From positions 1-13,170 of the forward strand of contig JAFSBF010000059.1 of NCBI GenBank assembly GCA_017441965.1: DNA of 13,170 nucleotides, in the 5' to 3' direction. The notes below the pieces were generated by a model, which did not search any database, was not told the DNA's origin, and saw only the letters and a program-made list of their open reading frames with translations. Position numbers and translations under genes: made by a program. This DNA is from Clostridia bacterium. GTDB lineage: Bacteria > Bacillota > Clostridia > UMGS1883. Shown in pieces: positions 1-7,139 of this stretch. Position 1 is the stretch's first letter; each line of letters opens with the position of its first letter.

Positions 1-1
1 A

Positions 2-502
2 ACGCTTTCTTTAAGCGACGTATATCACGGTGTACAGTTACAGCTTTTTGTATATCTTTCAACGCTTTGCAAGAATGGCTACTCCCCCGCAGGTATTCTT
101 TATTATAACCTTTCTGACCCGATTGTTGAGGTTACGCCTCAGGCAACAGAGGATGAAATACTTCAAAAAAGGTTTGAGCAGCGCAGAATGAGCGGTATCG
201 TGCTCTCCGAAAATGATATGGCAGAGCGTATGGGCGGAATAGAAACCCTTAAATCAAAAAAGACTGCAACGGCAAAGAATTTCAATGCAATGTTCAGGCA
301 TCTTGATAAGGTTATAAAAAACACTGCCGAGGATATTTACAGCGGTAATTTTCCCATTGAGTGTACCTCTGATGCGTGCGACTGGTGTGAGTACAAGCAT
401 CTTTGCCGATTTGAAAAGTCCTTTGCAGGTTGTAATGTGCGTGATAATGAAAAGCTCAAGGATGACGAAGTATGGGCTATTTTAGAGGAGGGTGAGATTT
501 GA
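2..502 (+). CDS. addB: AddB, C-terminal part (ATP-dependent deoxyribonuclease subunit B), cut by window start
   Basis: This is the 3' end of the gene for the AddB subunit of the AddAB helicase-nuclease, which resects double-strand breaks for RecA-dependent repair. The frame is open from base 2 to TGA at 500-502, so about 166 C-terminal residues are present. Near the end a cysteine cluster reads CDWCEYKHLC, that is C-x2-C-x5-C. This is the spacing of the three C-terminal ligands of the AddB 4Fe-4S cluster that staples the nuclease domain; the fourth ligand and the nuclease residues would lie partly upstream of the window. An extra Cys sits five residues before the cluster. The stop is one base before the addA ATG, which fits a tightly coupled addB-addA operon. 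A first internal ATG at 188 is not a start, because coding similarity and the open frame continue upstream of it. The identification rests on the cysteine motif plus the neighbouring addA. Confidence 0.9.
   Translation, partial: TLSLSDVYHGVQLQLFVYLSTLCKNGYSPAGILYYNLSDPIVEVTPQATEDEILQKRFEQRRMSGIVLSENDMAERMGGIETLKSKKTATAKNFNAMFRHLDKVIKNTAEDIYSGNFPIECTSDACDWCEYKHLCRFEKSFAGCNVRDNEKLKDDEVWAILEEGEI
484..492 (+). promoter_or_regulatory. Ribosome binding site of addA (decides the start)
   Basis: The sequence AGAGGAGGG lies inside the last codons of addB, eleven bases before the ATG at 504. The frame is also open to a GTG at 492, but that GTG overlaps the Shine-Dalgarno itself and has no other site upstream. 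The ATG at 504 is therefore the better start, and addA translation is likely coupled to termination of addB. Confidence 0.75.
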
Positions 503-503
503 T

Positions 504-3500
504 ATGAAATGGACAGTTGACCAGGAAAAATCAATATTTGCCAAGCCCTCCAATATAGTTGTAAGTGCCGCCGCAGGAAGCGGAAAAACACAGGTGCTTA
601 CAACAAGAATAATTGAGCGAATAAAAAATACCTCCTCCCCCGTTTCTGTTGAAAAGCTTCTTATAGTTACCTTTACAAAGGCTGCTGCCGCAGAAATGAA
701 GGAGCGAATTGCTGCATCACTGCGCACTGCCGCAAAAGATGCAGAGAGTAAAGAAGAACGTGATTACCTTAAAGGACAGCTTTCCCTTTTGGGAAGTGCG
801 AAAATATGTACAATTGACTCATTCTGCTATGACGTTGTAAAACAGAATTTCTTCAAGGTAAATCTCCCCTCCGATATTTCAATCGGTGAAAACGGGGAGC
901 TTTCCCTCCTTCGCCTTGCGGCACTGGAGGAAACGGTTGATGCACTTTACTGTGCGCTTGAAAAAAGTAAGGGTACTAAGCTTAGCGAGGAAAACCTCGC
1001 CCTTGCATCTTTGTGCGAGGAATATTTCGGTGACGACCTCCCCTTTATTCTTCTTGGGTTTGATGCACTTACAAATGCCTGTGCCTATGACAAAAGGGAC
1101 AGTGAATTTACGGAAAATATCCGTGGGGGCGGCGATTATTCCACTATGATAAGAGAGCTTTATCAAAAGGCGCAATCTGCCGCATATCCTGATATGTGGC
1201 TTGACCAGATGGCGGATATGTATAATGCTGATATTCTCCCATATGATAAAACTCCGTTTTTTGAATACGCATTTTCAGAATGTATCAGCACAATAAAAAA
1301 CGGCGTATTATCTCTTAAAAGTGCCGCACAAATTTCAGAAAATGGCGGTATAGGCTATGAAGCGTGTCTTTTAGAGGAGGCAGAAAGGCTCGATGCACTC
1401 TCTTCCTTTAACGATTACGACACCCTTCGCACTGCCTTTATAAATACAGAAATTTTCGACAGATTAAAAGGAAAAAAGCGTGGGTGCGATGAAGAGCTTT
1501 CAGGCAGAATAAAAACTGCACGTGACAATGTAAAAAAGGTTGTGGGTGACACACTTTCCGCTCTTCTTGAATTTTCGCTTTCTGATTGCGAGTCACTGCG
1601 CACACAGCTCTATCCGCAGATAAAGGCACTGTGCTCTGCGGCAAAGCTTTTAGGTAAGATTTATTATGAAAAAATGACCGCCCGCAGGATTATTGACTTT
1701 TCTGCGTGTGAGCATCTTGCACTTACCGTTATTTCAGAAAATGGACAAACCCTCACCGATGCGGGCGAGGCTATACGAAACAAATTTGATGAAATCTATA
1801 TAGACGAAACACAGGATTCAAACGAGCTTCAGGATATGCTTTTCTCCCTTATCAGCAAGGGGCGCACATTTATGGTTGGCGATGTAAAACAGAGTATTTA
1901 CGGATTTCGTAATGCCGACCCTACAACTTTTATGAAAAAGTGTGATGAGTCGCTTTTTGATGAAGATGCTTTAAAGCGCAAGATATTTCTGTCAAAGAAT
2001 TTCCGTAGCTCAAAGGGTGTTATTTCAGGCGTTAACAGCGTTTTTGATATTATAATGACGTCTGATGTCTGCAGTATTGATTACAAGGGCGAACACCGCC
2101 TTGATTACGGTGCCGACTTTATGCCCGAAAACTTTGAGGGCGAAAAATGCGAAATTGTTATTGTCGAAAAGAACGGCAACGCAGAAAATCAGCTTATAAA
2201 CGAGATGGAATATATTGTAGGACAAATAAAAACACTTGTTGCAAGCGGTAAGGAAATTTTTGATAAGGACGAGGGCACCGTGCGCCCGATTTCCTACAGT
2301 GACATAGCCATTCTTATGCGTTCTGTAAGCTCTGCCGCACAAACGTGCGAGGCGGTATTTATGAAAAACGGCGTGCCCTGCTATGTAGACGGGGGAAGCG
2401 GACTTTTTGAAACGAGCGAGGTCGGTCAGATAATTGAAATATTAAAGCTGATTGATAACGCACAAAGCGAAATTCCCCTTGCCTGTGCACTCAGAAGTCC
2501 TATGTTTATGTTTGATGAAAACGACCTTTTAAGGATTAAGCTTTGTTCAAGGGAAAGCTTTTGCGATGCTTTTTACGGAATATGCAGCGGTAAATACAAA
2601 ACCGAGAGCGCCCTTACAAAAAAATGTCTTGATTTTATGCGCCGTCTTTCTTCCTGGAGAAAGGCATCAGGCTTTATCAGTGTAGAGGCTCTTATCCGCA
2701 GAATATACACAGACACCAATATCTATAGTCATGCACTTTCCTTCCCTGACGGTCAGATGCGCAGAGCAAACCTTGATTTGCTTCTTGAAAAGGCTGAGGA
2801 ATTTGAGCGTTCAAGCTACAGTGGTTTATTTAACTTTGTAAACTATGTGCAGAAAATCAAAAAAACTGCCGATAATGTAAACGGTGCAAAGGCAGTTTCA
2901 GAGAAAATGGATGTTGTCCGTATTATGAGCATACATAAGTCAAAGGGACTTGAATTTCCCGTAGTCTTTGTTGCAAACTGTGCTAAAGCTTACCACGCCC
3001 CGACAACGGGTGCAGGCGGTCTTATCATTAATTCACGCTGTGCAATCGGTATGAATGTGATAAACCCGCTACTCCGCTCCAAATACAAATCACCGATGCA
3101 GACCTCTCTTTTACATATGGCAAAAACGGGCGACAGTGCAGAGGAAATGCGTCTTTTCTATGTTGCACTTACCCGTGCAAGGGAGAAGCTTTATGCCGTA
3201 TGCACACTGCGTGATTATGATGCCTTTGAAAAGATGAGTTGCTCTGCAGTGGAAAGGCTTACAAAGAATGAAATCTTAAATGCAAACAGCTACAGTGCAC
3301 TTTTGGCTCTTGCCTACGGGCATGGTGCAGATAAATGCTGGAGCATTACAGAGATTTCTCCCCGGGAGGCACAAAGCACCGCGGAGGAATATGAAAAACA
3401 ACCTGATGAATTTTGCGAGGATAAAGAGGTAAGCCGTATGCTTGATTTTAAGTATCCTTACGAGGCTTCACTATCACTTCCAAACAAGGCATCCGTGTCA

Positions 3501-4121
3501 TTCCTTAAATCGTTCGACATAAACCTTGCCCCGTCAGAGGGCGGAAACATAAGTCTTCTCGGTGCACCGTCTTCAAAGAAAATTAAGCTTTCCGAAATGA
3601 GGTTTTCAAAAACCGAAGATGGCGGCACATTCTTCGGCAGTGCGCATCACAAAATGCTTCAGTACCTTGACTATAGCTCAGGCGATATTGAAACGCAACG
3701 CGATGCACTTATTAAAAAAGGTATTCTTTCAGAGGAAGAGGCAGGCGTTCTCCACCTTGAAAAGCTAAAAGCTTTTATTAAAAGCGACCTTGCAATTATG
3801 ATGAAAAATGCGCCAAAGCTTTACCGTGAAGAGCCGTTTGTAATCAGCGTCAGCGCAAAGGAGCTTTCTCCCGCTCTTCCCGAGGATGAAACACTGTGCG
3901 TTCAGGGTATTATTGACTGCTATTTTGAGAAGGATGAAAAAACCATCGTTCTTGTAGATTATAAAACAGATACATACGATGACCCGTCAGAAATTGCAGA
4001 AAAATACCAAAAACAGCTTTATTACTATGAGATGGCACTCAAACAAAAATTTAAAGACAAAATAATCGAAAAATATCTTTACTTGCTTCATAAAAATGAT
4101 ATAATAGAAGCAGGAGATTAA
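504..4121 (+). CDS. addA: AddA, ATP-dependent helicase/nuclease subunit A
   Basis: The gene encodes 1205 residues, about the usual AddA length. AddA is the UvrD-like 3'-5' helicase and 3'-strand nuclease subunit that works with AddB at DNA ends. Superfamily 1A helicase motifs appear in order: Q motif (WTVDQ, residues 3-7), Walker A AAAGSGKT (22-29), motif Ia around VTFTKAAAAEM, Walker B-type DETQDSN (434-440), motif III GDVKQSIYGFRN (from about 459), motif IV NFRS (499-502), motif V with IHKSKGLEFP around His811, and motif VI VALTRAREK around Arg891. The C-terminal RecB-family nuclease follows: His1048/1049 in SAHHKMLQ, Asp1138 in QGIIDCY, and Asp1152 and Lys1154 in VDYKTD. The active site therefore looks complete. 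The start is the ATG at 504, one base after the addB stop. No frameshift or missing motif is seen. Confidence 0.97.
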   Translation: MKWTVDQEKSIFAKPSNIVVSAAAGSGKTQVLTTRIIERIKNTSSPVSVEKLLIVTFTKAAAAEMKERIAASLRTAAKDAESKEERDYLKGQLSLLGSAKICTIDSFCYDVVKQNFFKVNLPSDISIGENGELSLLRLAALEETVDALYCALEKSKGTKLSEENLALASLCEEYFGDDLPFILLGFDALTNACAYDKRDSEFTENIRGGGDYSTMIRELYQKAQSAAYPDMWLDQMADMYNADILPYDKTPFFEYAFSECISTIKNGVLSLKSAAQISENGGIGYEACLLEEAERLDALSSFNDYDTLRTAFINTEIFDRLKGKKRGCDEELSGRIKTARDNVKKVVGDTLSALLEFSLSDCESLRTQLYPQIKALCSAAKLLGKIYYEKMTARRIIDFSACEHLALTVISENGQTLTDAGEAIRNKFDEIYIDETQDSNELQDMLFSLISKGRTFMVGDVKQSIYGFRNADPTTFMKKCDESLFDEDALKRKIFLSKNFRSSKGVISGVNSVFDIIMTSDVCSIDYKGEHRLDYGADFMPENFEGEKCEIVIVEKNGNAENQLINEMEYIVGQIKTLVASGKEIFDKDEGTVRPISYSDIAILMRSVSSAAQTCEAVFMKNGVPCYVDGGSGLFETSEVGQIIEILKLIDNAQSEIPLACALRSPMFMFDENDLLRIKLCSRESFCDAFYGICSGKYKTESALTKKCLDFMRRLSSWRKASGFISVEALIRRIYTDTNIYSHALSFPDGQMRRANLDLLLEKAEEFERSSYSGLFNFVNYVQKIKKTADNVNGAKAVSEKMDVVRIMSIHKSKGLEFPVVFVANCAKAYHAPTTGAGGLIINSRCAIGMNVINPLLRSKYKSPMQTSLLHMAKTGDSAEEMRLFYVALTRAREKLYAVCTLRDYDAFEKMSCSAVERLTKNEILNANSYSALLALAYGHGADKCWSITEISPREAQSTAEEYEKQPDEFCEDKEVSRMLDFKYPYEASLSLPNKASVSFLKSFDINLAPSEGGNISLLGAPSSKKIKLSEMRFSKTEDGGTFFGSAHHKMLQYLDYSSGDIETQRDALIKKGILSEEEAGVLHLEKLKAFIKSDLAIMMKNAPKLYREEPFVISVSAKELSPALPEDETLCVQGIIDCYFEKDEKTIVLVDYKTDTYDDPSEIAEKYQKQLYYYEMALKQKFKDKIIEKYLYLLHKNDIIEAGD

Positions 4122-4284
4122 TCCTTAGGCATAAGGGAGCCCAGTCCGATATGGTTTAAAAACAGAAATTTCGTATAATACTGCAGAAAATTCTGCAAAT
4201 ATACGACACGAGGACGACAAATAAAAAGAATAAAAATTTAACAAGTTTAAGGCATATGGGACTAGGCTTCCTTATGCCTATGGA
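4122..4284 (+). repeat. Nested imperfect inverted repeat filling the addA-downstream spacer; putative structured leader or MITE-like element
   Basis: The arms 4122-4160 and 4246-4284 are reverse complements over 39 positions, with four mismatches and two G-U pairs by my hand alignment. The best-conserved core is GGACT-x-GGCT-x-CCTTATGCCTA in the right arm. Between them is a second hairpin: TCGTATA (4171-4177) pairs with TATACGA (4200-4206), and TGCAGAA (4182-4188) pairs with TTCTGCA (4191-4197). The element begins directly after the addA stop. Its right arm ends inside the GGAGG (4282-4286) that serves the gene at 4294, so the RNA stem would partly cover that ribosome binding site. The left arm can also form its own small hairpin (CCTTA/TAAGG). 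I do not recognise it as a named riboswitch. It could be a regulatory leader, a processed operon joint, or a small non-autonomous transposon with terminal inverted repeats; no clear target-site duplication is visible. Confidence 0.7.
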
Positions 4285-4293
4285 GGTAATATA

Positions 4294-5004
4294 ATGGCTG
4301 AAAGAATGGACGATACAAAGGCAATAAAAAGAAAATTTGACGATGAAACCGTTGAACAGCTTGTTGAAAACCGTTTCGTTTCTGATAAAAAAGCTTCACA
4401 TAAGCCAAAAAGGAAAGCTAAAAAGAAAAAGAACTATGCCCTGAGTGCACTTATCACAATTCTTGCATTTGTGCTTGTTTTTGTTGTTTTCTTTATTGGC
4501 TCGTACATAGTTTTTACTGCATCGCCTCAAAAGATTGAAGAGGAAATTAAGGTAACAGACAGTAAAAACGATAAAAAGAATGATTACCTTGCAAAAGATT
4601 ATGCGAAGGAGGAGCTTCCTGTCCCCGAAAAAGAAAAGGAAGATAAGGAAGATAAAGAGGATAAAAGCTTTGACGATGGCGCTCTTATGAAGGAGGATGA
4701 CCTTGACGTTAAGCCTTCTTCCAAAAAGGAAAACAAGGTTGAGGATGAAAAGCAGCCTAAGAATGACGAGGACGATGATGAAGATGAAAAGAAAGTCCCC
4801 TCATCATCTGAAGCAGAGAAAAAGGCGGAGGCAACTACAAAACCGCAAGCACAGCCTAAACCTCAGACACAGCCCAAACCTCAGACACAGTCCAAGCCAC
4901 AGACACAACCCTCTGCAAAGCCCTCTGCCCCTGCAGTGGATGAAAAACCGTCATCTGATGTAGTAAAAAAGAATGAGCAGTCGGAGGCTATAATCCTTGA
5001 TTAA
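4294..5004 (+). CDS. Unrecognised single-pass membrane protein with long charged, Pro/Gln-rich extracytoplasmic tail
   Basis: The gene encodes 236 residues and I do not recognise a family. A soluble N-terminus of about 35 residues is followed by a very basic stretch (KPKRKAKKKK, 38-47) and one hydrophobic helix at about 48-74. By the positive-inside rule this predicts a cytoplasmic N-terminus and an external C-terminus. The remaining 160 residues are low-complexity and probably disordered: alternating Lys/Asp/Glu from 80 to 180, an acidic run (NDEDDDEDE, about 157-165), then four KPQxQ repeats (183-206) and a Ser/Pro/Ala stretch. No cysteine, catalytic motif or cell-wall sorting signal is seen. 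The start has GGAGG seven bases upstream. It lies 172 bases after addA and 38 bases before a small acidic gene, so a common transcript is likely. A wall-spanning or divisome-type anchor is possible from composition alone, but no function is assigned. Confidence 0.85.
   Translation: MAERMDDTKAIKRKFDDETVEQLVENRFVSDKKASHKPKRKAKKKKNYALSALITILAFVLVFVVFFIGSYIVFTASPQKIEEEIKVTDSKNDKKNDYLAKDYAKEELPVPEKEKEDKEDKEDKSFDDGALMKEDDLDVKPSSKKENKVEDEKQPKNDEDDDEDEKKVPSSSEAEKKAEATTKPQAQPKPQTQPKPQTQSKPQTQPSAKPSAPAVDEKPSSDVVKKNEQSEAIILD
4840..4911 (+). repeat. Four tandem 18-bp units coding KPQxQ[P/S]
   Basis: Residues 183-206 of the membrane protein are KPQAQP, KPQTQP, KPQTQS and KPQTQP, encoded by four consecutive 18-base units. 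The two middle units are nearly identical at DNA level and the outer two have drifted. Repeat number is likely to vary between strains through slippage. The stretch probably forms an extended polyproline-like spacer. Confidence 0.85.
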
Positions 5005-5042
5005 TCAGAACTTAATATTTTGGAATTGAGGGAGGTTTTGTT

Positions 5043-5240
5043 ATGAACAAAAACGGCGCAGAAAAACTTTTTTCCAGAATGATTGACCGTGAGTATGCGG
5101 AAATGGCAGATTTACCCGAGGATAAGCTCTATGAGGAAGAAATCCTTGACGAAGATGTGTTAGTTGACGAGAGCAAGGACGAGGATTATTACAAAAACAG
5201 AATAGCAAAAGGATATGGACTAACAGATAACATTATATAG
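5043..5240 (+). CDS. Small acidic protein of unknown function (65 aa)
   Basis: This short gene has a strong GGAGG (5031-5035) seven bases before ATG and ends exactly in a terminator hairpin, so it looks real despite its size. The 65 residues are highly acidic in the middle (EEEILDEDVLVDESKDED, about 31-48). The N-terminus is predicted helical (KLFSRMIDREYAEM) and the C-terminus carries a basic/aromatic YYKNRIAKGYG segment. There is no transmembrane helix or cysteine. It follows the unrecognised membrane protein by 38 bases and is the last gene before the terminator, so the two are probably co-transcribed and could act together. I do not recognise a family. Confidence 0.75.
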   Translation: MNKNGAEKLFSRMIDREYAEMADLPEDKLYEEEILDEDVLVDESKDEDYYKNRIAKGYGLTDNII

Positions 5241-5285
5241 AAAAAGGAGAGTTGAAATTTTTATTTCAACTCTCCTTTTTCTATA
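5236..5285 (+). terminator. Perfect 23-bp intrinsic terminator, likely bidirectional
   Basis: The arms 5236-5258 and 5263-5285 are perfect reverse complements around a TTTT loop. The core GGAGAGTTGAAAT pairs with ATTTCAACTCTCC and is followed by TTTTT, giving a canonical terminator for the upstream operon. The A-run on the left arm makes it symmetrical, so it may also stop - strand transcription coming from spoIIQ. The TAG stop codon of the 65-aa gene (5238-5240) is inside the stem. Confidence 0.93.
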
Positions 5286-5313
5286 TTCAAGGGATTTCCT
5301 ATACGGGAATAAA

Positions 5314-5337
5314 GATTTTTTTGCAAAGCAAAAAATC
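5314..5337. repeat. T/A-rich hairpin downstream of spoIIQ
   Basis: GATTTTTTTGC (5314-5324) and GCAAAAAATC (5328-5337) pair around an AAA loop, with one unpaired T. On the - strand it lies about 75 bases past the spoIIQ stop. It is a weak terminator candidate for that operon, because it has a U-rich arm but few GC pairs. Confidence 0.5.
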
Positions 5338-5346
5338 CACCATCAT

Positions 5347-5373
5347 TTCGCATTTCGAACTTCGCATTTCGAA
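5347..5373. repeat. 13-bp direct repeat TTCGCATTTCGAA, two copies
   Basis: Identical copies occupy 5347-5359 and 5361-5373, separated by one C. Each contains the palindrome TTCGAA at its end. They sit in the noncoding gap between two convergent operons. Such short palindromic intergenic iterations are often dispersed elements, but no other copy is seen in this window. Confidence 0.8.
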
Positions 5374-5411
5374 TTTGCTGTATGCGGTCTGGACTTTTTT
5401 ACATCCCTTTT

Positions 5412-6080
5412 TTAATACACATAGGACTCGGGGTTTATCGCCACGCCCCCCTGCCATATTTCAAAATGCAGATGGGAGGTTTCTCTGCTTTCAACGGCGG
5501 CACTTTTCCCTACCTTACCAACCGTCTCTCCCTTTTTTACCTTATCGCCTTTTTTAACCGGTATTTTTGATGCGAGGTTTTTATACACGCTTTTTAAATC
5601 TTCACTGTGGGTGATTTCAACACAGCTTCCCCAAAGCTTGTCCTTATACACACGTGTCACAGTCCCGTCCCATACGCTTTGGACCTCACTACCCTTTTCG
5701 GCGGCATAATCTATCCCCGTATGCGCACGCCAGTCCCCCATAGTTTCAGAGTAGACTGCCGTTTCACTGTAGCCCTTTAGTACAGTTTGTCCGCACGGAA
5801 AAGGAAGCCTTGACGGCACGCTCTCTTTTGTTTCAGGCTTTTTTTGCGGTTTTGCCGTTTCTTCTTCCTTATTTTCCTCCAAAACCTTTGCCCCTGCGGC
5901 GGCAGGGGCGGTTTCTTCCTTTTCCTCTTTTTTTGGAATTGTTACCGTTCCCATATATATTTTATTTTCCGAAGAATTTTCTTCCTTACTGCGTAGTGCA
6001 GTCGCCCGCCCGATTAAAAAGCTAAGTAAAAAAACACTTATTACTATCGTCGCAATAAGCAGCGCCCGTGCATTTTTCAT
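5412..6080 (-). CDS. spoIIQ: SpoIIQ-like M23/LytM-domain sporulation protein
   Basis: The protein has 222 residues. It has an N-terminal membrane anchor (residues 7-24), a charged Glu/Lys-rich linker to about residue 90, and a LytM/peptidase M23 domain (about 100-222). The zinc-site motifs look intact: H120-x3-D124 in AHTGIDYA, and H203-x-H205 in SHLHFEI. The family role is forespore-side partner of SpoIIIAH in the engulfment channel. The B. subtilis protein has lost part of the metal site, whereas clostridial SpoIIQ such as that of C. difficile keeps it, which fits this gene. Immediately upstream on the same strand is spoIID, the usual clostridial arrangement, and this supports SpoIIQ over a generic M23 endopeptidase. 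The frame extends to a GTG at 6113 and an ATG at 6098, but only the ATG at 6080 has a good Shine-Dalgarno (GAGGAG, 6091-6096). Confidence 0.85.
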   Translation of the reverse strand: MKNARALLIATIVISVFLLSFLIGRATALRSKEENSSENKIYMGTVTIPKKEEKEETAPAAAGAKVLEENKEEETAKPQKKPETKESVPSRLPFPCGQTVLKGYSETAVYSETMGDWRAHTGIDYAAEKGSEVQSVWDGTVTRVYKDKLWGSCVEITHSEDLKSVYKNLASKIPVKKGDKVKKGETVGKVGKSAAVESRETSHLHFEIWQGGVAINPESYVY

Positions 6081-6090
6081 TCTCTTCACA

Positions 6091-6096
6091 CTCCTC
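6091..6096 (-). promoter_or_regulatory. Ribosome binding site of spoIIQ (decides the start)
   Basis: On the - strand the sequence reads GAGGAG, ten bases before the ATG whose first base is 6080. The two upstream in-frame starts (ATG at 6098, GTG at 6113) have no site at normal spacing. Confidence 0.65.
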
Positions 6097-6124
6097 ATTT
6101 GTATTATTGCCACATATTTTCAAA

Positions 6125-7081
6125 CTAAACCCCCTCAATCTGTGTTCCGCTGTAATAATGCGTCAGGATTTTTTTATAATCAAAGCCTTCCTTTGCCATA
6201 GTATTTGCGCCGTACTGGCTCATTCCAACACCGTGACCGTAGCCTGTGACTTCAAACCTGACGTTTCCTTCATCTGCAAAAATTTTAAAGCAGCTGCTGC
6301 GAAGATTAAAAAGAGTTCTTATTTCTCTACCCGTAAAGACTACACCCCCGATTGTTATGCTTTTTACACTTCCGCCCTCACTTATTTCACTCTTTCCTAT
6401 ATCTTCGGGAGTATTTAGCTTTGCCTCAGAGTTTTGTGATAATATTTTTTCCTTAAATTCTTCAAAGGAAAATACGGCACTGGAGTAAAAGTTGGGTGCA
6501 TTTTCTTCTCCGTGGCTTTCAACACTTACAAGATACGGAACATCACCGCCCCACACGTCAGAGGAATTTTCCGTTCTTCCCCCTCCTGACTGAGAATGAA
6601 AAACTGCAAGGGCAACTTCACCGTCATAGGTCAGAATTTCCCCTGCCGTTTCATCTATTGCCTGCTTTATTTTTTCGCTGTATTTATCAGCATCTTTTCC
6701 CCACTGCTTTTGTGCCGTTTCTATTTTTTTATATGCCTTACAATGCGTAAAATCAGTGCACACCGCAGCACCCGTATGTTCCCCGCTCGGGTTTTCCATT
6801 CTGTATATTGCGTAGCTTCGTGCGGCAACTGCCTGCGCTTTAAGAGCTTCTTTTTCAAATGAGGCGGGCATTTCAGCACAAACAACACCCATCAGATATT
6901 CTTCAATATCCATTTCTTTTATAACCTTTTCATCAGAAAAATACACGCTGATGTCCTGCCCTGAATGCTTTTTTGGTTTTTCGCTGAGGTTGTCCTGAAA
7001 CTGCATAATAAAAAAAACGCATAGCGGCAGAATTAATGCAGATATTAAAAAAAACGATGCATAAAAAATATATCTTCTCAC
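6125..7081 (-). CDS. spoIID: SpoIID, stage II sporulation lytic transglycosylase
   Basis: The protein has 318 residues with an N-terminal membrane anchor (about 5-26). SpoIID cleaves glycan strands of septal peptidoglycan in the mother cell during engulfment, together with SpoIIM and SpoIIP. Family motifs are clear: EEYLMGVVCAEMPASF (60-75), with the catalytic Glu as E70 in CAEMP; ALKAQAVAARSYA (79-91); a Cys/His zinc region C108-x4-HC114; FHSQSGGGRTE (161-171); and the C-terminal GYGHGVGMSQYGA (280-292). The window contains neither spoIIM nor spoIIP. The frame is open to a TTG at 7099, but GGGGAGGG lies six bases before a GTG whose first base is 7081, which is taken as the start. The product is followed 44 bases later by spoIIQ. 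Mother-cell SigE control is expected from the family, yet I could not find a convincing SigE promoter in the 119-base upstream gap. Confidence 0.95.
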   Translation of the reverse strand: MRRYIFYASFFLISALILPLCVFFIMQFQDNLSEKPKKHSGQDISVYFSDEKVIKEMDIEEYLMGVVCAEMPASFEKEALKAQAVAARSYAIYRMENPSGEHTGAAVCTDFTHCKAYKKIETAQKQWGKDADKYSEKIKQAIDETAGEILTYDGEVALAVFHSQSGGGRTENSSDVWGGDVPYLVSVESHGEENAPNFYSSAVFSFEEFKEKILSQNSEAKLNTPEDIGKSEISEGGSVKSITIGGVVFTGREIRTLFNLRSSCFKIFADEGNVRFEVTGYGHGVGMSQYGANTMAKEGFDYKKILTHYYSGTQIEGV

Positions 7082-7087
7082 GAAAAA

Positions 7088-7095
7088 CCCTCCCC
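7088..7095 (-). promoter_or_regulatory. Ribosome binding site of spoIID (decides a GTG start)
   Basis: On the - strand GGGGAGGG lies six bases before the GTG at 7081-7079. The longer frame from TTG at 7099 would place this site inside the coding sequence, so the GTG is preferred. Confidence 0.75.
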
Positions 7096-7139
7096 ACAAT
7101 ATAATTATATTTTTTTATCCTTGTTTTAGAACATTTTTG

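Noticed and set aside
4151..4179. Possible promoter with TATAAT at 4174-4179 inside the inverted repeat
   Set aside because: No acceptable -35 at 16-18 bases and no TG extension. The TATAAT is explained by the hairpin arm, though it cannot be fully excluded.
4201..4230. Resemblance of the ACACGAGGACGACAAAT stretch to the 3' part of ykkC-type (guanidine/ppGpp/PRPP) riboswitches
   Set aside because: The flanking conserved blocks and the pairing architecture of that class are missing, and the downstream gene is not a known target.
5252..5557. 101-codon + strand open frame between the convergent operons
   Set aside because: It begins in the terminator, has no ribosome binding site, and its second half is antisense to spoIIQ with low-complexity Phe/Leu/Pro composition.
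6081..6113. Longer spoIIQ from GTG 6113 or ATG 6098
   Set aside because: Neither has a Shine-Dalgarno at normal spacing, while ATG 6080 does and places the membrane anchor directly at the N-terminus.
7082..7139. Search for a SigE promoter for spoIID, and TATAAT-like AT-rich sequence on the - strand
   Set aside because: No match to the SigE -35/-10 pair at correct spacing; the TATAAT on the - strand has no usable -35.
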